The notes: a model not told the origin generated them from the letters alone. 64,000 nucleotides of DNA from Streptomyces sp. NRRL F-525 (GCF_000716605.1 NZ_JNXE01000014.1:62001-126000); one strand, 5' to 3'. Counted from the stretch's first letter, positions 8,419 to 16,433 are shown. Numbers and translations: made by a program.

Positions 8419-9810
8419 CTACTCGCCGAACCCGTCCGCCCCCGGACCATCCGCCCGCACGACACTCCCATCCCCCGTACGCCCAAGCCCATGAGCCGGC
8501 CCCGAACACCCCTGAGCCACAGCAATCCCCAGCGCGACGAGCAGCGTCACCACCACGAACACGAACAACCGCTGCCGCAGCAACCGCGGATTCGCAGGCC
8601 GCCGCCCGGTCCCCGTGGTCCGAGGCCCAGGCCGCCCGGCCCCACTACGAGGCGCGGGACGACTCCCACTACCGGACCCGGACCCGGACCCGGACCGCGT
8701 GGTGTTACGCCCGGACGGAGTGGGCCGAGGAGAACCCGGCCGGGACGGCACCCCGCTCCCACGCGACGGCACCCCACCGCCACCCCCACGCGACGGACTT
8801 CCCCCACCACGGGACGACGGCGCGGCACCACGAGGCGCCGGCGTCCCCTGAGAACCCTGAGGATTCTGCGGCCGCCGCTGACTCTGGGTGCGCTGCTGCT
8901 CCGGATAACTGTCGGTGAGCCGCCCGGTAGGCCGATCCGCCTCCGCCGCCCGCGGCCCCGGCGGCCGCACATCGGCCATCCCCTGAGCCTCACGCGCGGC
9001 GATCTCCTTGAGCCGCAGGGACAGTTGAAGCGTGCTGGGCCGCTCCTCGGGATCCTTCGCGAGGCACGCGCGGACGAGCGGCGCGAGCGCGTCCGGCACC
9101 CCGTGCAGCTGCGCCTCCTCGTGCACCACGCGGTACAGCATCACCTCGGAACTACCGTGCCCGAAGGGCGAGTCGGAGGTCGAGGCGTAAGCGAGCGTGG
9201 CCCCGAGCGAGAACACATCGGTAGCCGGAGTGACGGCAGCCCCCCGCACCTGCTCGGGCGCGAGGAACCCGGGCGACCCGACCGCCGTACCGACGTGCGT
9301 GAGCGTAGAAGCCCCGGTAGCCCAGGCGATACCGAAGTCGATGATCCGCGGACCCTTGGGGGAGAGGAGGATGTTCGAGGGCTTGAGGTCCCGGTGGACG
9401 ACCCCGGCCTCATGCACCGCCACAAGCCCCTCGGACAGGGCGGCCCCGATGGCGGCGACCTCGGCCGCTCCCAGCGCCCCCTCGTCGGCGACCTTGTCGT
9501 GCAACGACGGCCCGGGCACGTACTGAGTGGCGAACCACGGCCGATCGGCGTCAAGATCCGCGGCGACCAGCCGGGCCGTGCATCCCCCGCGAATCCGCCG
9601 AGCGGCCGAGACCTCGCGCGCGAACCGCGAACGGAACTCCTGGTCCTCCGCCAGATCCGGCCGGATCACCTTCAGCGCGACCCGCTGCCCCTTGCGGTCG
9701 GAGCCCAGATAGACGACACCCATTCCGCCCGCGCCGAGCCGTCTGTGAAGCCTGAACGAGCCGACGACGCGCGGGTCCTCGCGCCTCAGGCGCATCATCG
9801 CCATGTTCAT
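8419..9810 (-). CDS. Membrane-anchored serine/threonine protein kinase
   Basis: The 463-residue protein has a Hanks-type kinase domain at about residues 18-275: glycine loop LGAGGMGVVYLG, ATP-binding Lys 47 in VALKVIR, catalytic loop VVHRDLKPSN (Asp 141), DFG at 158-160 and a typical activation segment GSPGFLAPEQV. A long Pro/Arg/Ser/Gly-rich linker follows. One transmembrane helix lies near 416-434, and a 29-residue tail is outside. There is no PASTA or other sensor domain, so the signal is unknown. The start may be the ATG at 9810 or the third codon, ATG 9804, which has GGGG at better spacing. It stands alone and diverges from a small conserved gene. Confidence 0.9.
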   Translation of the reverse strand: MNMAMMRLRREDPRVVGSFRLHRRLGAGGMGVVYLGSDRKGQRVALKVIRPDLAEDQEFRSRFAREVSAARRIRGGCTARLVAADLDADRPWFATQYVPGPSLHDKVADEGALGAAEVAAIGAALSEGLVAVHEAGVVHRDLKPSNILLSPKGPRIIDFGIAWATGASTLTHVGTAVGSPGFLAPEQVRGAAVTPATDVFSLGATLAYASTSDSPFGHGSSEVMLYRVVHEEAQLHGVPDALAPLVRACLAKDPEERPSTLQLSLRLKEIAAREAQGMADVRPPGPRAAEADRPTGRLTDSYPEQQRTQSQRRPQNPQGSQGTPAPRGAAPSSRGGGSPSRGGGGGVPSRGSGVPSRPGSPRPTPSGRNTTRSGSGSGSGSGSRPAPRSGAGRPGPRTTGTGRRPANPRLLRQRLFVFVVVTLLVALGIAVAQGCSGPAHGLGRTGDGSVVRADGPGADGFGE

Positions 9811-10006
9811 CCCCGCTGCCCGGTCCGTGTGACGAGCGACAGCTTACGTTTCCACGGGCGCCCGCGCGCAAAGGCCGCGCCCTCTCGAACCGATGGATTG
9901 TCAGTGCCGGGTGGGAAACTTGAAGAGTGGTCAGAGGCGTTGCGAGCAGCAGGACTTCACATCACCTCGGACCCCAACCAACCATCACAGAAGGGGGATT
10001 GAGCGC

Positions 10007-10282
10007 GTGAAGGGTGATCGCGTCGAGATAGTGGTGGACGCCGGCGACACAACACGTACGTACGAGGTGGTGGCGAGCAGGGCGGGCCGTCGGGTGGAGA
10101 CGGCGGTGCGCCGAGGGGTGGTGGAAGTGAGCGAAGTCACCCGCAGTGGCTCCGTCGTCCGTACCGCCCGCTTCATGGCGACCAGGGTCCTCGCCCTGGT
10201 CGAGCAGCCGGTCCCGCGCGAGGACAGCTCAGAGAAAGCGGGGCACACCGGACTCCCCCTCCGGGAAGACCCCGAGACGTAG
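10007..10282 (+). CDS. Small conserved actinobacterial protein, unknown function
   Basis: This is a 91-residue protein starting at GTG (first residues VKGDRVEIVVDAGD) after a GGGGG ribosome-binding site. It is charged, lacks a signal peptide and membrane segments, and looks like a small beta-rich domain (VEIVVDAG, YEVVASRAGRR, VETAVRRGVVEVSEV). The frame is open upstream to 9893, but those residues look non-native. I do not recognise a family beyond similarity to small conserved hypothetical proteins of Streptomyces. It diverges from the kinase gene, and a link with it is only positional. Confidence 0.65.
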   Translation: MKGDRVEIVVDAGDTTRTYEVVASRAGRRVETAVRRGVVEVSEVTRSGSVVRTARFMATRVLALVEQPVPREDSSEKAGHTGLPLREDPET

Positions 10283-10494
10283 GACCCGGTCTCCACCCAG
10301 GGGAGTACTCCGCAGGTCATCGCTCATCCTCCGGGAGGCCCGCCAATCGGTACGAGGGCATGACGACCCGCACCCGCCGCGCGCCTAGATTTGAGGTCAA
10401 GCGGCGGGTGCAGCACTCGTCCCCCGAGGTCAGACACCCGCCGCTGCCAACGACAACCGAGTTTGGTCAACGGAGCACGGTCAGGAGAGGGACC

Positions 10495-10704
10495 ATGGCC
10501 CATACGGCACCGCGGGCATTGATCCGCACCGAGGGACGCAAGGCATACAACGCGGCCTTCCGAACCCGCCGCACGGGCCGTCGCCACCCACTGGTGGCGA
10601 CCTTGATGGCACTTCCCCTGGCGGTCCTGCTCCTCGTCGTCTTCGACGGCTGGGAGACCGTGGCCACACAAGCGTCGTCCGTGGGAGTGATGCTGGGGCG
10701 CTGA
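10495..10704 (+). CDS. Small single-span membrane protein, unknown
   Basis: The 69-residue product has a basic N-terminal half (residues 1-32 rich in Arg, ending RRTGRRHP) followed by one hydrophobic helix, LVATLMALPLAVLLLVVF, and a short tail. The ATG follows AGGAGAGGG at ideal spacing. The codon use is high-G+C. A strong terminator hairpin lies about 90 bases downstream, which supports a separate transcript. Function unknown; the positive-inside rule suggests the basic N-terminus is cytoplasmic. Confidence 0.6.
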   Translation: MAHTAPRALIRTEGRKAYNAAFRTRRTGRRHPLVATLMALPLAVLLLVVFDGWETVATQASSVGVMLGR

Positions 10705-10792
10705 GCGGCGACCCCAGGCCCGGAAGAGCGGTCCGGGCGGGGACATCAACCCATGAAACCCCGTGGGGACGGGGGTGCGGCGGACGGCAAAA

Positions 10793-10826
10793 AAAGCCGG
10801 CGCAGCTGGGGAGCTGCGCCGGCTTT
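10793..10826. terminator. Strong hairpin terminator
   Basis: A perfect 15-bp stem (10793-10807 with 10812-10826) with a GGGG loop is preceded by an A-run and followed by a T-containing stretch, so it can act in both directions. It closes the small membrane protein gene. Confidence 0.8.
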
Positions 10827-10858
10827 GCTTTGCCCTTTTCCTGCCGGAGTCCTCTTGA

Positions 10859-11006
10859 GCGCAGGCTGGCAATAGTCAGCCCGTCCGGCGTTTGAGGACG
10901 AGGCCGTTCAGGCCGATGGGGGTCTGGGGGCGCAGCCCCCAGGCGGGGCGGAAGGGCGGCAGCCCCTGGAGGATGGGAAGGGTAGGGGCGGCGGGGGCGA
11001 AAACCC
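10859..11006 (+). repeat. Dispersed intergenic repeat, copy B
   Basis: Near-identical to copy A over about 140 bases: head GCGCAGGCTGGCAATAGTCA, core CCCGTCCGGCGTTTGAGGAC, G-rich hairpin part and tail GGTAGGGGCGGCGGGGGCGA. It sits between the terminator at 10793 and the APH-like gene, so together with the terminator it fills the 386-base gap. Confidence 0.85.
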
Positions 11007-11090
11007 CTGGGCCCACCCACACAGCCCGCCCGAACCCGCCGTAGACGTACGCTCGCGACGAACTCCCCACCCCCCGCCCCAGGAAGCGCG

Positions 11091-12029
11091 ATGCCCCGCA
11101 CCCCCTTGCTCTCCGCCCTCACCACCCGAGCCAGGACCATGGCCCACGCGCGCACAACCCCCTGCCCCTGCGGAGCAACCCCCACCCTCACCGACCGCCC
11201 CGACGGCACAGTCGTCCGCCACGAGGACACCGTCGCGAAGGCCCACGCCCCGAACACGGACCCCACCGACCTCACCGCCCGCCTCACCGCCGCCGCCCAC
11301 CTCCCCGGCATCCTCCTGCCCCCACTCGACCCCACCCCCCTCCACCTGCACGACCGCTGGGTGACGTGCTGGCCGTACGGCACCCCCGTAGACCCGGACG
11401 ACCCGGACGCGGCCCCCTGGGAAGCAGCGGCCACCCTCCTCGCCCACCTCCATCGCACTCCCGCCCCCACCCCCCTCCCACCCATGCGAGGCCCCCTCAA
11501 GGCGGTCCGAGCGATCACCCGGCTCCGCGAGACCGGCCCCCACCCGGCCGCGGCCCCCGTCCTGCACGCCTGGACCCGCCTCCCCGCCTGGGCCCGCGCG
11601 GAGGCACCCCAGCCGGACACCACCACCGTCTGCCACGGCGACCTGCACCTCGGCCAACTCGTCCGCCACCCGGCCCCCGACGGCCCGTGGCTGCTGATCG
11701 ACGTCGACGACATGGGCGTAGGAGCCCCCGCCTGGGATCTCGCCCGCCCCGCCGCCTGGTACGCCTGCGGCCTGCTCCCGCCCGACGAGTGGACCCGCTT
11801 CCTGACCGCGTACCGCGAGGCGGGCGGCCCGGCCGTCCCCGCGGACGGCGATCCCTGGCCCGCCCTGGACGTCCCGGCCCGCGCCCTCACCGTCCAGACC
11901 GCCGCCCTGGCGATCGTCAAGGCGGTCACAGCCGGCCGACCGCTCGACGAGGTGGAGCAGGCCGTCGTGGACGCGTGTGACCGAATGGGTTCCGTACCGG
12001 CCGAGTTGGCGCCCGGATCCGCGAAGTAG
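11091..12029 (+). CDS. Aminoglycoside phosphotransferase (APH)/choline kinase-like protein
   Basis: This 312-residue protein has the kinase-like phosphotransferase fold signatures: the Brenner motif CHGDLHLGQLV with His 182 and catalytic Asp, followed by the metal-binding loop LIDVDDMGVGAPAWDLARP. A segment rich in Cys and His near the N-terminus (ARTTPCPCGATP) is unusual. The N-lobe is short and Pro-rich, so the ATP-binding Lys is not obvious. The start ATG follows AGGAAG. Substrate is unknown. Such genes in Streptomyces may phosphorylate small molecules and are not necessarily resistance genes. It is followed 80 bases later by a zinc-ribbon gene on the same strand. Confidence 0.75.
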   Translation: MPRTPLLSALTTRARTMAHARTTPCPCGATPTLTDRPDGTVVRHEDTVAKAHAPNTDPTDLTARLTAAAHLPGILLPPLDPTPLHLHDRWVTCWPYGTPVDPDDPDAAPWEAAATLLAHLHRTPAPTPLPPMRGPLKAVRAITRLRETGPHPAAAPVLHAWTRLPAWARAEAPQPDTTTVCHGDLHLGQLVRHPAPDGPWLLIDVDDMGVGAPAWDLARPAAWYACGLLPPDEWTRFLTAYREAGGPAVPADGDPWPALDVPARALTVQTAALAIVKAVTAGRPLDEVEQAVVDACDRMGSVPAELAPGSAK

Positions 12030-12109
12030 GGTGCAACCGACCGGGGTCGGACGGAGTCTGTCCTGGGGAAACACCAAGATGTCCCGATGGGCGAGGAGTT
12101 GAGCCGAGC

Positions 12110-12409
12110 ATGCAGTGTCCGAAGTGCCATGCGCCGATGCACACGTACAACCGCAACGGTGTCCAGATCGAGCAGTGCAGCAACTGCCGGGGGATCTTTC
12201 TCGACTACGGCGAGCTGGAGGCGCTGACCCGCGTGGAGTCGCAGTGGCAGCAGCCCGCCCCGCCGCCCCCGGGCCCGCAGGCCTACCCCGCCCCGTCCGC
12301 GCCCGCCTGGGGCGCCCCGCACGGCGGCGGTCACGGCGGTGGCCACTACGGCGGTCACGGCGGCCACCACCGCCACAAGAGCTTCGGCCACATGCTGTTC
12401 TCCAGCTGA
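12110..12409 (+). CDS. TFIIB-type zinc-ribbon protein with His/Gly-rich tail
   Basis: The 99-residue product starts with a zinc ribbon: Cys 3 and Cys 6 in MQCPKC and Cys 23 and Cys 26 in QCSNC, followed by the family segment RGIFLDYGELEAL. The middle is Pro/Ala-rich. The C-terminus is dominated by repeated Gly-Gly-His units and ends in HHRHKSFGHMLFSS, which could bind metal ions. No membrane segment. Zinc-ribbon proteins of this kind are widespread small proteins of unknown role. A bidirectional terminator follows. Confidence 0.8.
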   Translation: MQCPKCHAPMHTYNRNGVQIEQCSNCRGIFLDYGELEALTRVESQWQQPAPPPPGPQAYPAPSAPAWGAPHGGGHGGGHYGGHGGHHRHKSFGHMLFSS

Positions 12410-12425
12410 CCGGCACACGCAAGAA

Positions 12426-12452
12426 CCCCCGGCCGTACGAGACGGCCGGGGG
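12426..12452. terminator. Bidirectional terminator between zinc-ribbon gene and tRNA operon
   Basis: An 11-bp perfect stem (12426-12436 with 12442-12452) with loop ACGAG lies between the stop of the zinc-ribbon gene and the 3' end of the last tRNA of the opposing operon. Read on the minus strand it is followed by TTCTT. Confidence 0.75.
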
Positions 12453-12462
12453 CTCCGGAGTG

Positions 12463-12534
12463 TGGACGATACTGGGATTGAACCAGTGACCTCTTCCGTG
12501 TCAGGGAAGCGCTCTCCCGCTGAGCTAATCGTCC
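12463..12534 (-). tRNA. tRNA-Val (anticodon GAC)
   Basis: The minus strand folds into a 72-nt cloverleaf with acceptor stem GGACGAT/ATCGTCC, D arm TTAGCTCAGCGGGAGAGC, anticodon loop CTGACAC (GAC), T arm with GGTTCAATCC and discriminator A. CCA is not encoded. It is the most distal tRNA of a five-gene operon. Confidence 0.95.
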
Positions 12535-12568
12535 TCGGGACCACGATCCGGGGATCATGGGCGGTGCG

Positions 12569-12640
12569 TGCGCGATACTGGGATTGAACCAGTGACCTCT
12601 TCCGTGTCAGGGAAGCGCTCTCCCGCTGAGCTAATCGCGC
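12569..12640 (-). tRNA. tRNA-Val (anticodon GAC), variant acceptor stem
   Basis: Same body as the neighbouring Val genes, but the acceptor stem is GCGCGAT/ATCGCGC in place of GGACGAT/ATCGTCC, a compensated change that keeps all pairs. Anticodon GAC, 72 nt, discriminator A, no encoded CCA. Confidence 0.95.
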
Positions 12641-12645
12641 GGGGA

Positions 12646-12673
12646 TCCTTGCGGACCAAGTCCTTGCGGACCA
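12646..12673. repeat. 13-bp tandem direct repeat in tRNA spacer
   Basis: TCCTTGCGGACCA occurs at 12646-12658 and again at 12661-12673, between the second and third tRNA-Val genes. It probably arose in the same duplications that multiplied the tRNA gene. Confidence 0.8.
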
Positions 12674-12674
12674 G

Positions 12675-12746
12675 TGGACGATACTGGGATTGAACCAGTG
12701 ACCTCTTCCGTGTCAGGGAAGCGCTCTCCCGCTGAGCTAATCGTCC
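12675..12746 (-). tRNA. tRNA-Val (anticodon GAC)
   Basis: Identical in sequence to the tRNA-Val at 12463: 72 nt, acceptor GGACGAT, anticodon GAC, discriminator A, no encoded CCA. Only one base separates its 5' end from the encoded CCA of tRNA-Cys. Confidence 0.95.
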
Positions 12747-12747
12747 T

Positions 12748-12821
12748 TGGAGGTGGAGACGGGATTTGAACCCGTGTAGACGGCTTTGCAGGCCGTTGCC
12801 TCGCCTCTCGGCCACTCCACC
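12748..12821 (-). tRNA. tRNA-Cys (anticodon GCA), CCA encoded
   Basis: Acceptor stem GGTGGAG/CTCCACC, anticodon loop CTGCAAA (GCA), T arm GGGTTCAAATCCC, and discriminator U as expected for tRNA-Cys. Unlike its neighbours the gene encodes the terminal CCA (12748-12750 on the minus strand). Confidence 0.95.
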
Positions 12822-12861
12822 AGGAGCGTAGGGGTTCGGGAAGATCCCCCACTTTCCTGCG

Positions 12862-12934
12862 AGCGGACGACCAGGTTCGAACTGGCGACCTCAACCTTGG
12901 CAAGGTTGCGCTCTACCAACTGAGCTACGTCCGC
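12862..12934 (-). tRNA. tRNA-Gly (anticodon GCC)
   Basis: A 73-nt cloverleaf: acceptor GCGGACG/CGTCCGC, anticodon stem CAACC/GGTTG with loop TTGCCAA (GCC), T arm with AGTTCGAACC, discriminator U, no encoded CCA. It is the first gene of the Gly-Cys-Val-Val-Val operon. Confidence 0.95.
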
Positions 12935-12976
12935 TTGTCGTTTCCGCTCGGCTTGCGCGTCGCGGCGACGAGTTGA

Positions 12977-13004
12977 ACTCTAGCGGATTCCGGGGCCAGC
13001 ACAA
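12977..13004 (-). promoter_or_regulatory. Promoter of the tRNA operon
   Basis: On the minus strand, TTGTGC (12999-13004) and TAGAGT (12977-12982) are separated by 16 bases and lie 43 bases upstream of tRNA-Gly, matching a housekeeping-sigma promoter. It sits in the gap before pabB, so the two transcripts diverge from here. Confidence 0.55.
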
Positions 13005-13113
13005 AAACGCGTTTGTGCAGCGTGCTGGCCTGCGACTACGGGAACACATGGTCAGGGCAGCCACGGGGACACGGCCGGGCAACCTGGAAGACACCCGCCA
13101 TAGACTCGACGGC

Positions 13114-14157
13114 GTGTCCCGCCTCGCCCCTCTCGTCCGTTTCGGCGGCCGTGTCGCCACCGGTCTCCTCGATGTCACCAGCGATCCCGCGGCCCTGGAC
13201 TCCACCGGCTTCTGGGCGGTCGCGGCCGACTTCGAGGGCCGTCTGACCTGCGCGCGCTTCCGCGACGTACGACACGAACCGGTCCCGGCGCCCGCCCCCG
13301 GCGCTTGGCACGGCCCCGCGACCGAGGCCTGGACCTCCTCCCTCGACCGCGCCGCCTACACCTCCGGCGTCCGCCGCATCCGGGAGCACATCGCGGCCGG
13401 CGAGGTCTACCAGGCGAACCTGTGCCGCGTCCTGTCCGCGCCGGTAGCCCCCGACGCGGACGTCGACGCCCTCACCGCCCTGCTCGCACGCGGCAACCCG
13501 GCGCCGTACGCAGGAACGATCCGGCTGCCCGACCACGGCGTGGAGATAGCCACCGCCTCGCCCGAACTCTTCCTGCGCCGTACCGGCAAGGTCGTCGAGT
13601 CGGGCCCGATCAAGGGCACCGGGCGCACGGAGGCGGACCTGCTGCAGAAGGACTATGCCGAGAACGTGATGATCGTGGACCTGGTCCGCAACGACCTCGG
13701 CCGCGTGTGCGCCACGGGGACCGTGACGGTGCCGGACCTGTGCGTCGTCGAGAAGCACCCCGGGCTGGTCCACCTCGTGTCGACGGTGCGGGGTGAGCTG
13801 CCCGCGGACGCCGGCTGGCCGGAGCTGCTGGCCGCCGCCTTCCCGCCCGGGAGTGTCACCGGCGCGCCCAAGTCCAGTGCCCTGCGCATCATCGACGCCC
13901 TGGAGACCGCGCCCCGGGGCCCCTACTGCGGGGGCATCGGCTGGGTCGACGCGGACCGGGGGACCGGTGAACTGGCCGTCGGCATCCGCACGTTCTGGAT
14001 CGACCGCGCCGACGGCGTGCTGCGCTTCGGCACCGGCGCGGGCATCACCTGGGGTTCGGACCCCGAGGGGGAGTGGCGGGAGACCGAGCTGAAGGCGTCA
14101 CGGCTGCTCGCGATAGCGTCGGGCGCGTACGAGGTGAGCGGAGAGGTTCTTTCATGA
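13114..14157 (+). CDS. pabB: Aminodeoxychorismate synthase component I-like (PabB family)
   Basis: The 347-residue protein is a chorismate-utilising enzyme. GPIKGTGRTEAD carries the Lys typical of aminodeoxychorismate synthase, where anthranilate synthase has Ala. KDYAENVMIVDLVRNDLGRV and FPPGSVTGAPKSSALRIID are the remaining core motifs. It aminates chorismate in p-aminobenzoate (folate) synthesis with a glutaminase encoded elsewhere. The length is short because the N-terminal domain is reduced. I chose GTG 13114: TAGACT lies seven bases before it and no ribosome-binding site is seen, which suggests a leaderless message. The next gene, PabC-like, starts in an ATGA overlap and catalyses the following step. 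Confidence 0.85.
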   Translation: MSRLAPLVRFGGRVATGLLDVTSDPAALDSTGFWAVAADFEGRLTCARFRDVRHEPVPAPAPGAWHGPATEAWTSSLDRAAYTSGVRRIREHIAAGEVYQANLCRVLSAPVAPDADVDALTALLARGNPAPYAGTIRLPDHGVEIATASPELFLRRTGKVVESGPIKGTGRTEADLLQKDYAENVMIVDLVRNDLGRVCATGTVTVPDLCVVEKHPGLVHLVSTVRGELPADAGWPELLAAAFPPGSVTGAPKSSALRIIDALETAPRGPYCGGIGWVDADRGTGELAVGIRTFWIDRADGVLRFGTGAGITWGSDPEGEWRETELKASRLLAIASGAYEVSGEVLS

Positions 14158-14975
14158 AGATCTGGCTCGACGGCGGGCTGCAGGACATCGAGTCCGCCCG
14201 TGTCTCCGTCTTCGACCACGGACTGACCGTGGGCGACGGCATTTTCGAGACGGTGAAGGCGACGGACGGGAAGACGTTCGCGCTGACCCGGCATCTCGAC
14301 CGGCTGACCCGTTCCGCGCGCGGCCTCGGGCTGCCCGACCCCGACCTGGACGAGGTCCGCCGCGGCTGCGCGGCCGTCCTCGACGCCAACCCGATGCCGC
14401 TGGGCCGGCTCCGCATCACGTACACCGGCGGCCACGGCCCGCTCGGCTCCGACCGCGGCGAGCACGGCCCGACCCTCGTCGTCGCCCTCGGCGAGTCGAA
14501 CCGCCGCCCCGACTCCACGGCCGCCGTCACGGTCCCGTGGACCCGCAACGAACGCGGCGCCCTCACCGGCCTCAAGACGACGTCGTACGCCGAGAACGTC
14601 GTCGCCCTCGCCCGCGCCCACCAACACGGCGCCTCCGAGGCCCTGTTCGCCAACACGGTCGGCCAACTCTGCGAAGGCACAGGGTCGAACGTCTTCGTCG
14701 TCCTCGACGGCGAGCTCCACACCCCGCCGGTCACCTCGGGCTGCCTCGCCGGCATCACCCGCGCCCTGACCGTCGAATGGACCGGCGCCAAGGAGACCGA
14801 CCTCCCGCTGGACGTCCTGGAACGCGCCGACGAGGTCTTCCTCACGTCGTCACTGCGGGATGTCCAGGCCGTCCACCTGGTCGACGGGCGTCAACTCCCG
14901 GGCACGGCAGGCCCGGTGACCGCCAAGGCCATGCGCGTCTTCGACGAGCGGTCGGGCGACGACCTTGATCCGTAG
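14154..14975 (+). CDS. pabC: Class IV aminotransferase, probable 4-amino-4-deoxychorismate lyase
   Basis: This 273-residue PLP-dependent fold-type IV protein has the family layout FDHGLTVGDGIFETVKATDG near residues 22-41, the PLP Lys in GLKTTSYAENVVALARA, and GTGSNVFVVLDG further on. Coupling with pabB by a 4-base ATGA overlap argues for PabC, which releases pyruvate to form p-aminobenzoate, rather than a branched-chain or D-amino-acid aminotransferase. That choice rests on context. The length is usual for the family. Confidence 0.82.
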   Translation: MKIWLDGGLQDIESARVSVFDHGLTVGDGIFETVKATDGKTFALTRHLDRLTRSARGLGLPDPDLDEVRRGCAAVLDANPMPLGRLRITYTGGHGPLGSDRGEHGPTLVVALGESNRRPDSTAAVTVPWTRNERGALTGLKTTSYAENVVALARAHQHGASEALFANTVGQLCEGTGSNVFVVLDGELHTPPVTSGCLAGITRALTVEWTGAKETDLPLDVLERADEVFLTSSLRDVQAVHLVDGRQLPGTAGPVTAKAMRVFDERSGDDLDP

Positions 14976-14992
14976 GGGCAGTAGTTAATGGG

Positions 14993-15021
14993 CTGACCTG
15001 GGGCTCCGGTCCGGGTAGAAC
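14993..15021 (+). promoter_or_regulatory. Promoter for a leaderless GNAT message
   Basis: CTGACC (14993-14998) and TAGAAC (15016-15021) are spaced by exactly 17 bases. The ATG of the next gene lies seven bases after the -10 box, so transcription should begin at or next to the start codon. Confidence 0.6.
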
Positions 15022-15028
15022 TCCTTTG

Positions 15029-15853
15029 ATGACTACGACCCTGCGGCCGACCGAGCCGCTTCAGCAAGAGGCCGACGGGACCCGCTCGCGCCGCTATCAG
15101 GTGTGCGTGAACAGCCGTCCCGTCGGCGCGATACACCTCGGTACGAGTCCCTTCTTCGGCGATGCGGTGGCCCAGATCCGGGACCTGCGCATCGAGGAAC
15201 CGGACCGTCGGCGCGGCCGGGGCACGGTGGCCGCGCTCGCCGCCGAGGAGGTGGTGCGGGGGTGGGGCTGCGAGCGGATCGAGGCGTCCGTGCCGGCGGC
15301 GGAGGAGGTGGCGCTCAAGATGGCGACCAACCTCGGTTACGTCGTCCGCAACCGCCACATGGAGAAGCCACTCGGCGCCACCGCGCCCGAACTGCCCGCG
15401 GGGAGCCGGGGCCGGCCGATGACCCGGGAGGAGTTCGGCCCCTGGCAAGTGCTCGACACGGAGTCCTTCATCGAGAGCTGGACCGAGCGCGGGGTGCCCG
15501 AGGCGGAGGCCCGGGCCAAGGCTCTGCAGGGCAACGCCGCTCTGCTGCCAGACGGAGTGGACACCGCGAACATGGTCTTCAGCGTCCTGGAGCACGAGGG
15601 GACCGCGGTCGGCACGCTCTGGACGGGCCCCGGCAACGGCAAGGCCTTCGTCTACAAGGTCGAGGCCGACGCGCGCCATCGGGGCCGGGGCCACGGCCGC
15701 ACCCTGATGCTCCTGGCCGAGGCGCAGGGCATCGCGACCGGTCTGCCGGTCATCCGGCTGAACGTCTTCGCGGGCAACACCCCGGCCGAGCGGCTCTACG
15801 AGTCACTCGGCTACGAGACGGTCACCTACCACCTGTACAAAAGCCTGCTCTGA
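15029..15853 (+). CDS. GNAT family acetyltransferase, tandem GNAT-like domains
   Basis: The 274-residue protein has two GNAT-like halves. The first (about 20-120) includes IRDLRIEEPDRRRGRGTVAA. The second (about 135-274) has a better conserved acetyl-CoA motif A, YKVEADARHRGRGHGRTLML, and ends with the usual RLNVFAGNTPAERLYESLGY. The substrate is unknown. There is no ribosome-binding site and a -10 box lies seven bases upstream, so the message is probably leaderless. It converges with a DsbA-like gene, with only 15 bases between the stop codons. Confidence 0.85.
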   Translation: MTTTLRPTEPLQQEADGTRSRRYQVCVNSRPVGAIHLGTSPFFGDAVAQIRDLRIEEPDRRRGRGTVAALAAEEVVRGWGCERIEASVPAAEEVALKMATNLGYVVRNRHMEKPLGATAPELPAGSRGRPMTREEFGPWQVLDTESFIESWTERGVPEAEARAKALQGNAALLPDGVDTANMVFSVLEHEGTAVGTLWTGPGNGKAFVYKVEADARHRGRGHGRTLMLLAEAQGIATGLPVIRLNVFAGNTPAERLYESLGYETVTYHLYKSLL

Positions 15854-15868
15854 GCCTCTCGCCGAGGC

Positions 15869-16384
15869 TCACTCACCCCCGGCGAGCAACCGGTCGGCGA
15901 TCTCCTCGATACGGGCGCGGAGCCCTTCCTGGCTCTTGCCGCCGTCGAGAAGCTCGCCGCCGATGACGTACGTCGGGGTGCCGGTCACGCCGATGGCCTT
16001 GCCCTCGGCCTGGTCGGCGTCGACGATCAGGATGTGCCGGCCGTCGATCAGCGCGGTGTCGAACTCCTCGGCGTCCAGACCGAGTTCACCGGCGACCTCG
16101 ACCAGGAAGGGTTCTCCCTTACGGTCCAGTTCCTGGACCCGGCCGAGCACGGCCTCGACGTAGTCCCAGCCCCGCCCCTGTTCCACGGCCTCCTCGGCGG
16201 CCTGCGCGGCGGCGAACGCGTGCTTGTGCTTCTCCAGTGGGAAGTGCCGCAGCCGCACCTCCAGCCGGTCGCCGTAGCGGGCCCGCAGGGCGCGTACATC
16301 GTCCAGGGCGGTGTCGCAGTCCGGGCACTGGAGCTCGCACCAGACGTCGAGGACGGGGGTGCGCACGGAGGGGAGGTCACTCAT
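15869..16384 (-). CDS. DsbA-like thioredoxin-fold protein
   Basis: This 171-residue protein has a thioredoxin-fold active site QCPDC at residues 19-23, a helical insertion in the middle typical of the DsbA/FrnE group, and the cis-Pro loop VTGTPTYVIGG near the C-terminus. No signal peptide is visible, so it probably acts in the cytoplasm as an oxidoreductase or isomerase, as FrnE-like proteins do. Its partner is unknown. GAGACT lies six bases before the ATG, so translation may be leaderless. Confidence 0.8.
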   Translation of the reverse strand: MSDLPSVRTPVLDVWCELQCPDCDTALDDVRALRARYGDRLEVRLRHFPLEKHKHAFAAAQAAEEAVEQGRGWDYVEAVLGRVQELDRKGEPFLVEVAGELGLDAEEFDTALIDGRHILIVDADQAEGKAIGVTGTPTYVIGGELLDGGKSQEGLRARIEEIADRLLAGGE

Positions 16385-16433
16385 GCGCCCAGTCTCCCAG
16401 CCCGGCCGCACCGCTCCCAACCAGGGCCACGGG

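Noticed and set aside
11091..12029. Antibiotic-resistance gene call for the APH-like protein
   Set aside because: Only the general kinase fold is visible; no substrate-specific features support aminoglycoside resistance.
12463..12934. Prophage or integrative-element attachment at the tRNA array
   Set aside because: No integrase, excisionase or repeated tRNA 3' end in flanking sequence was found; the repeated tRNAs are complete genes.
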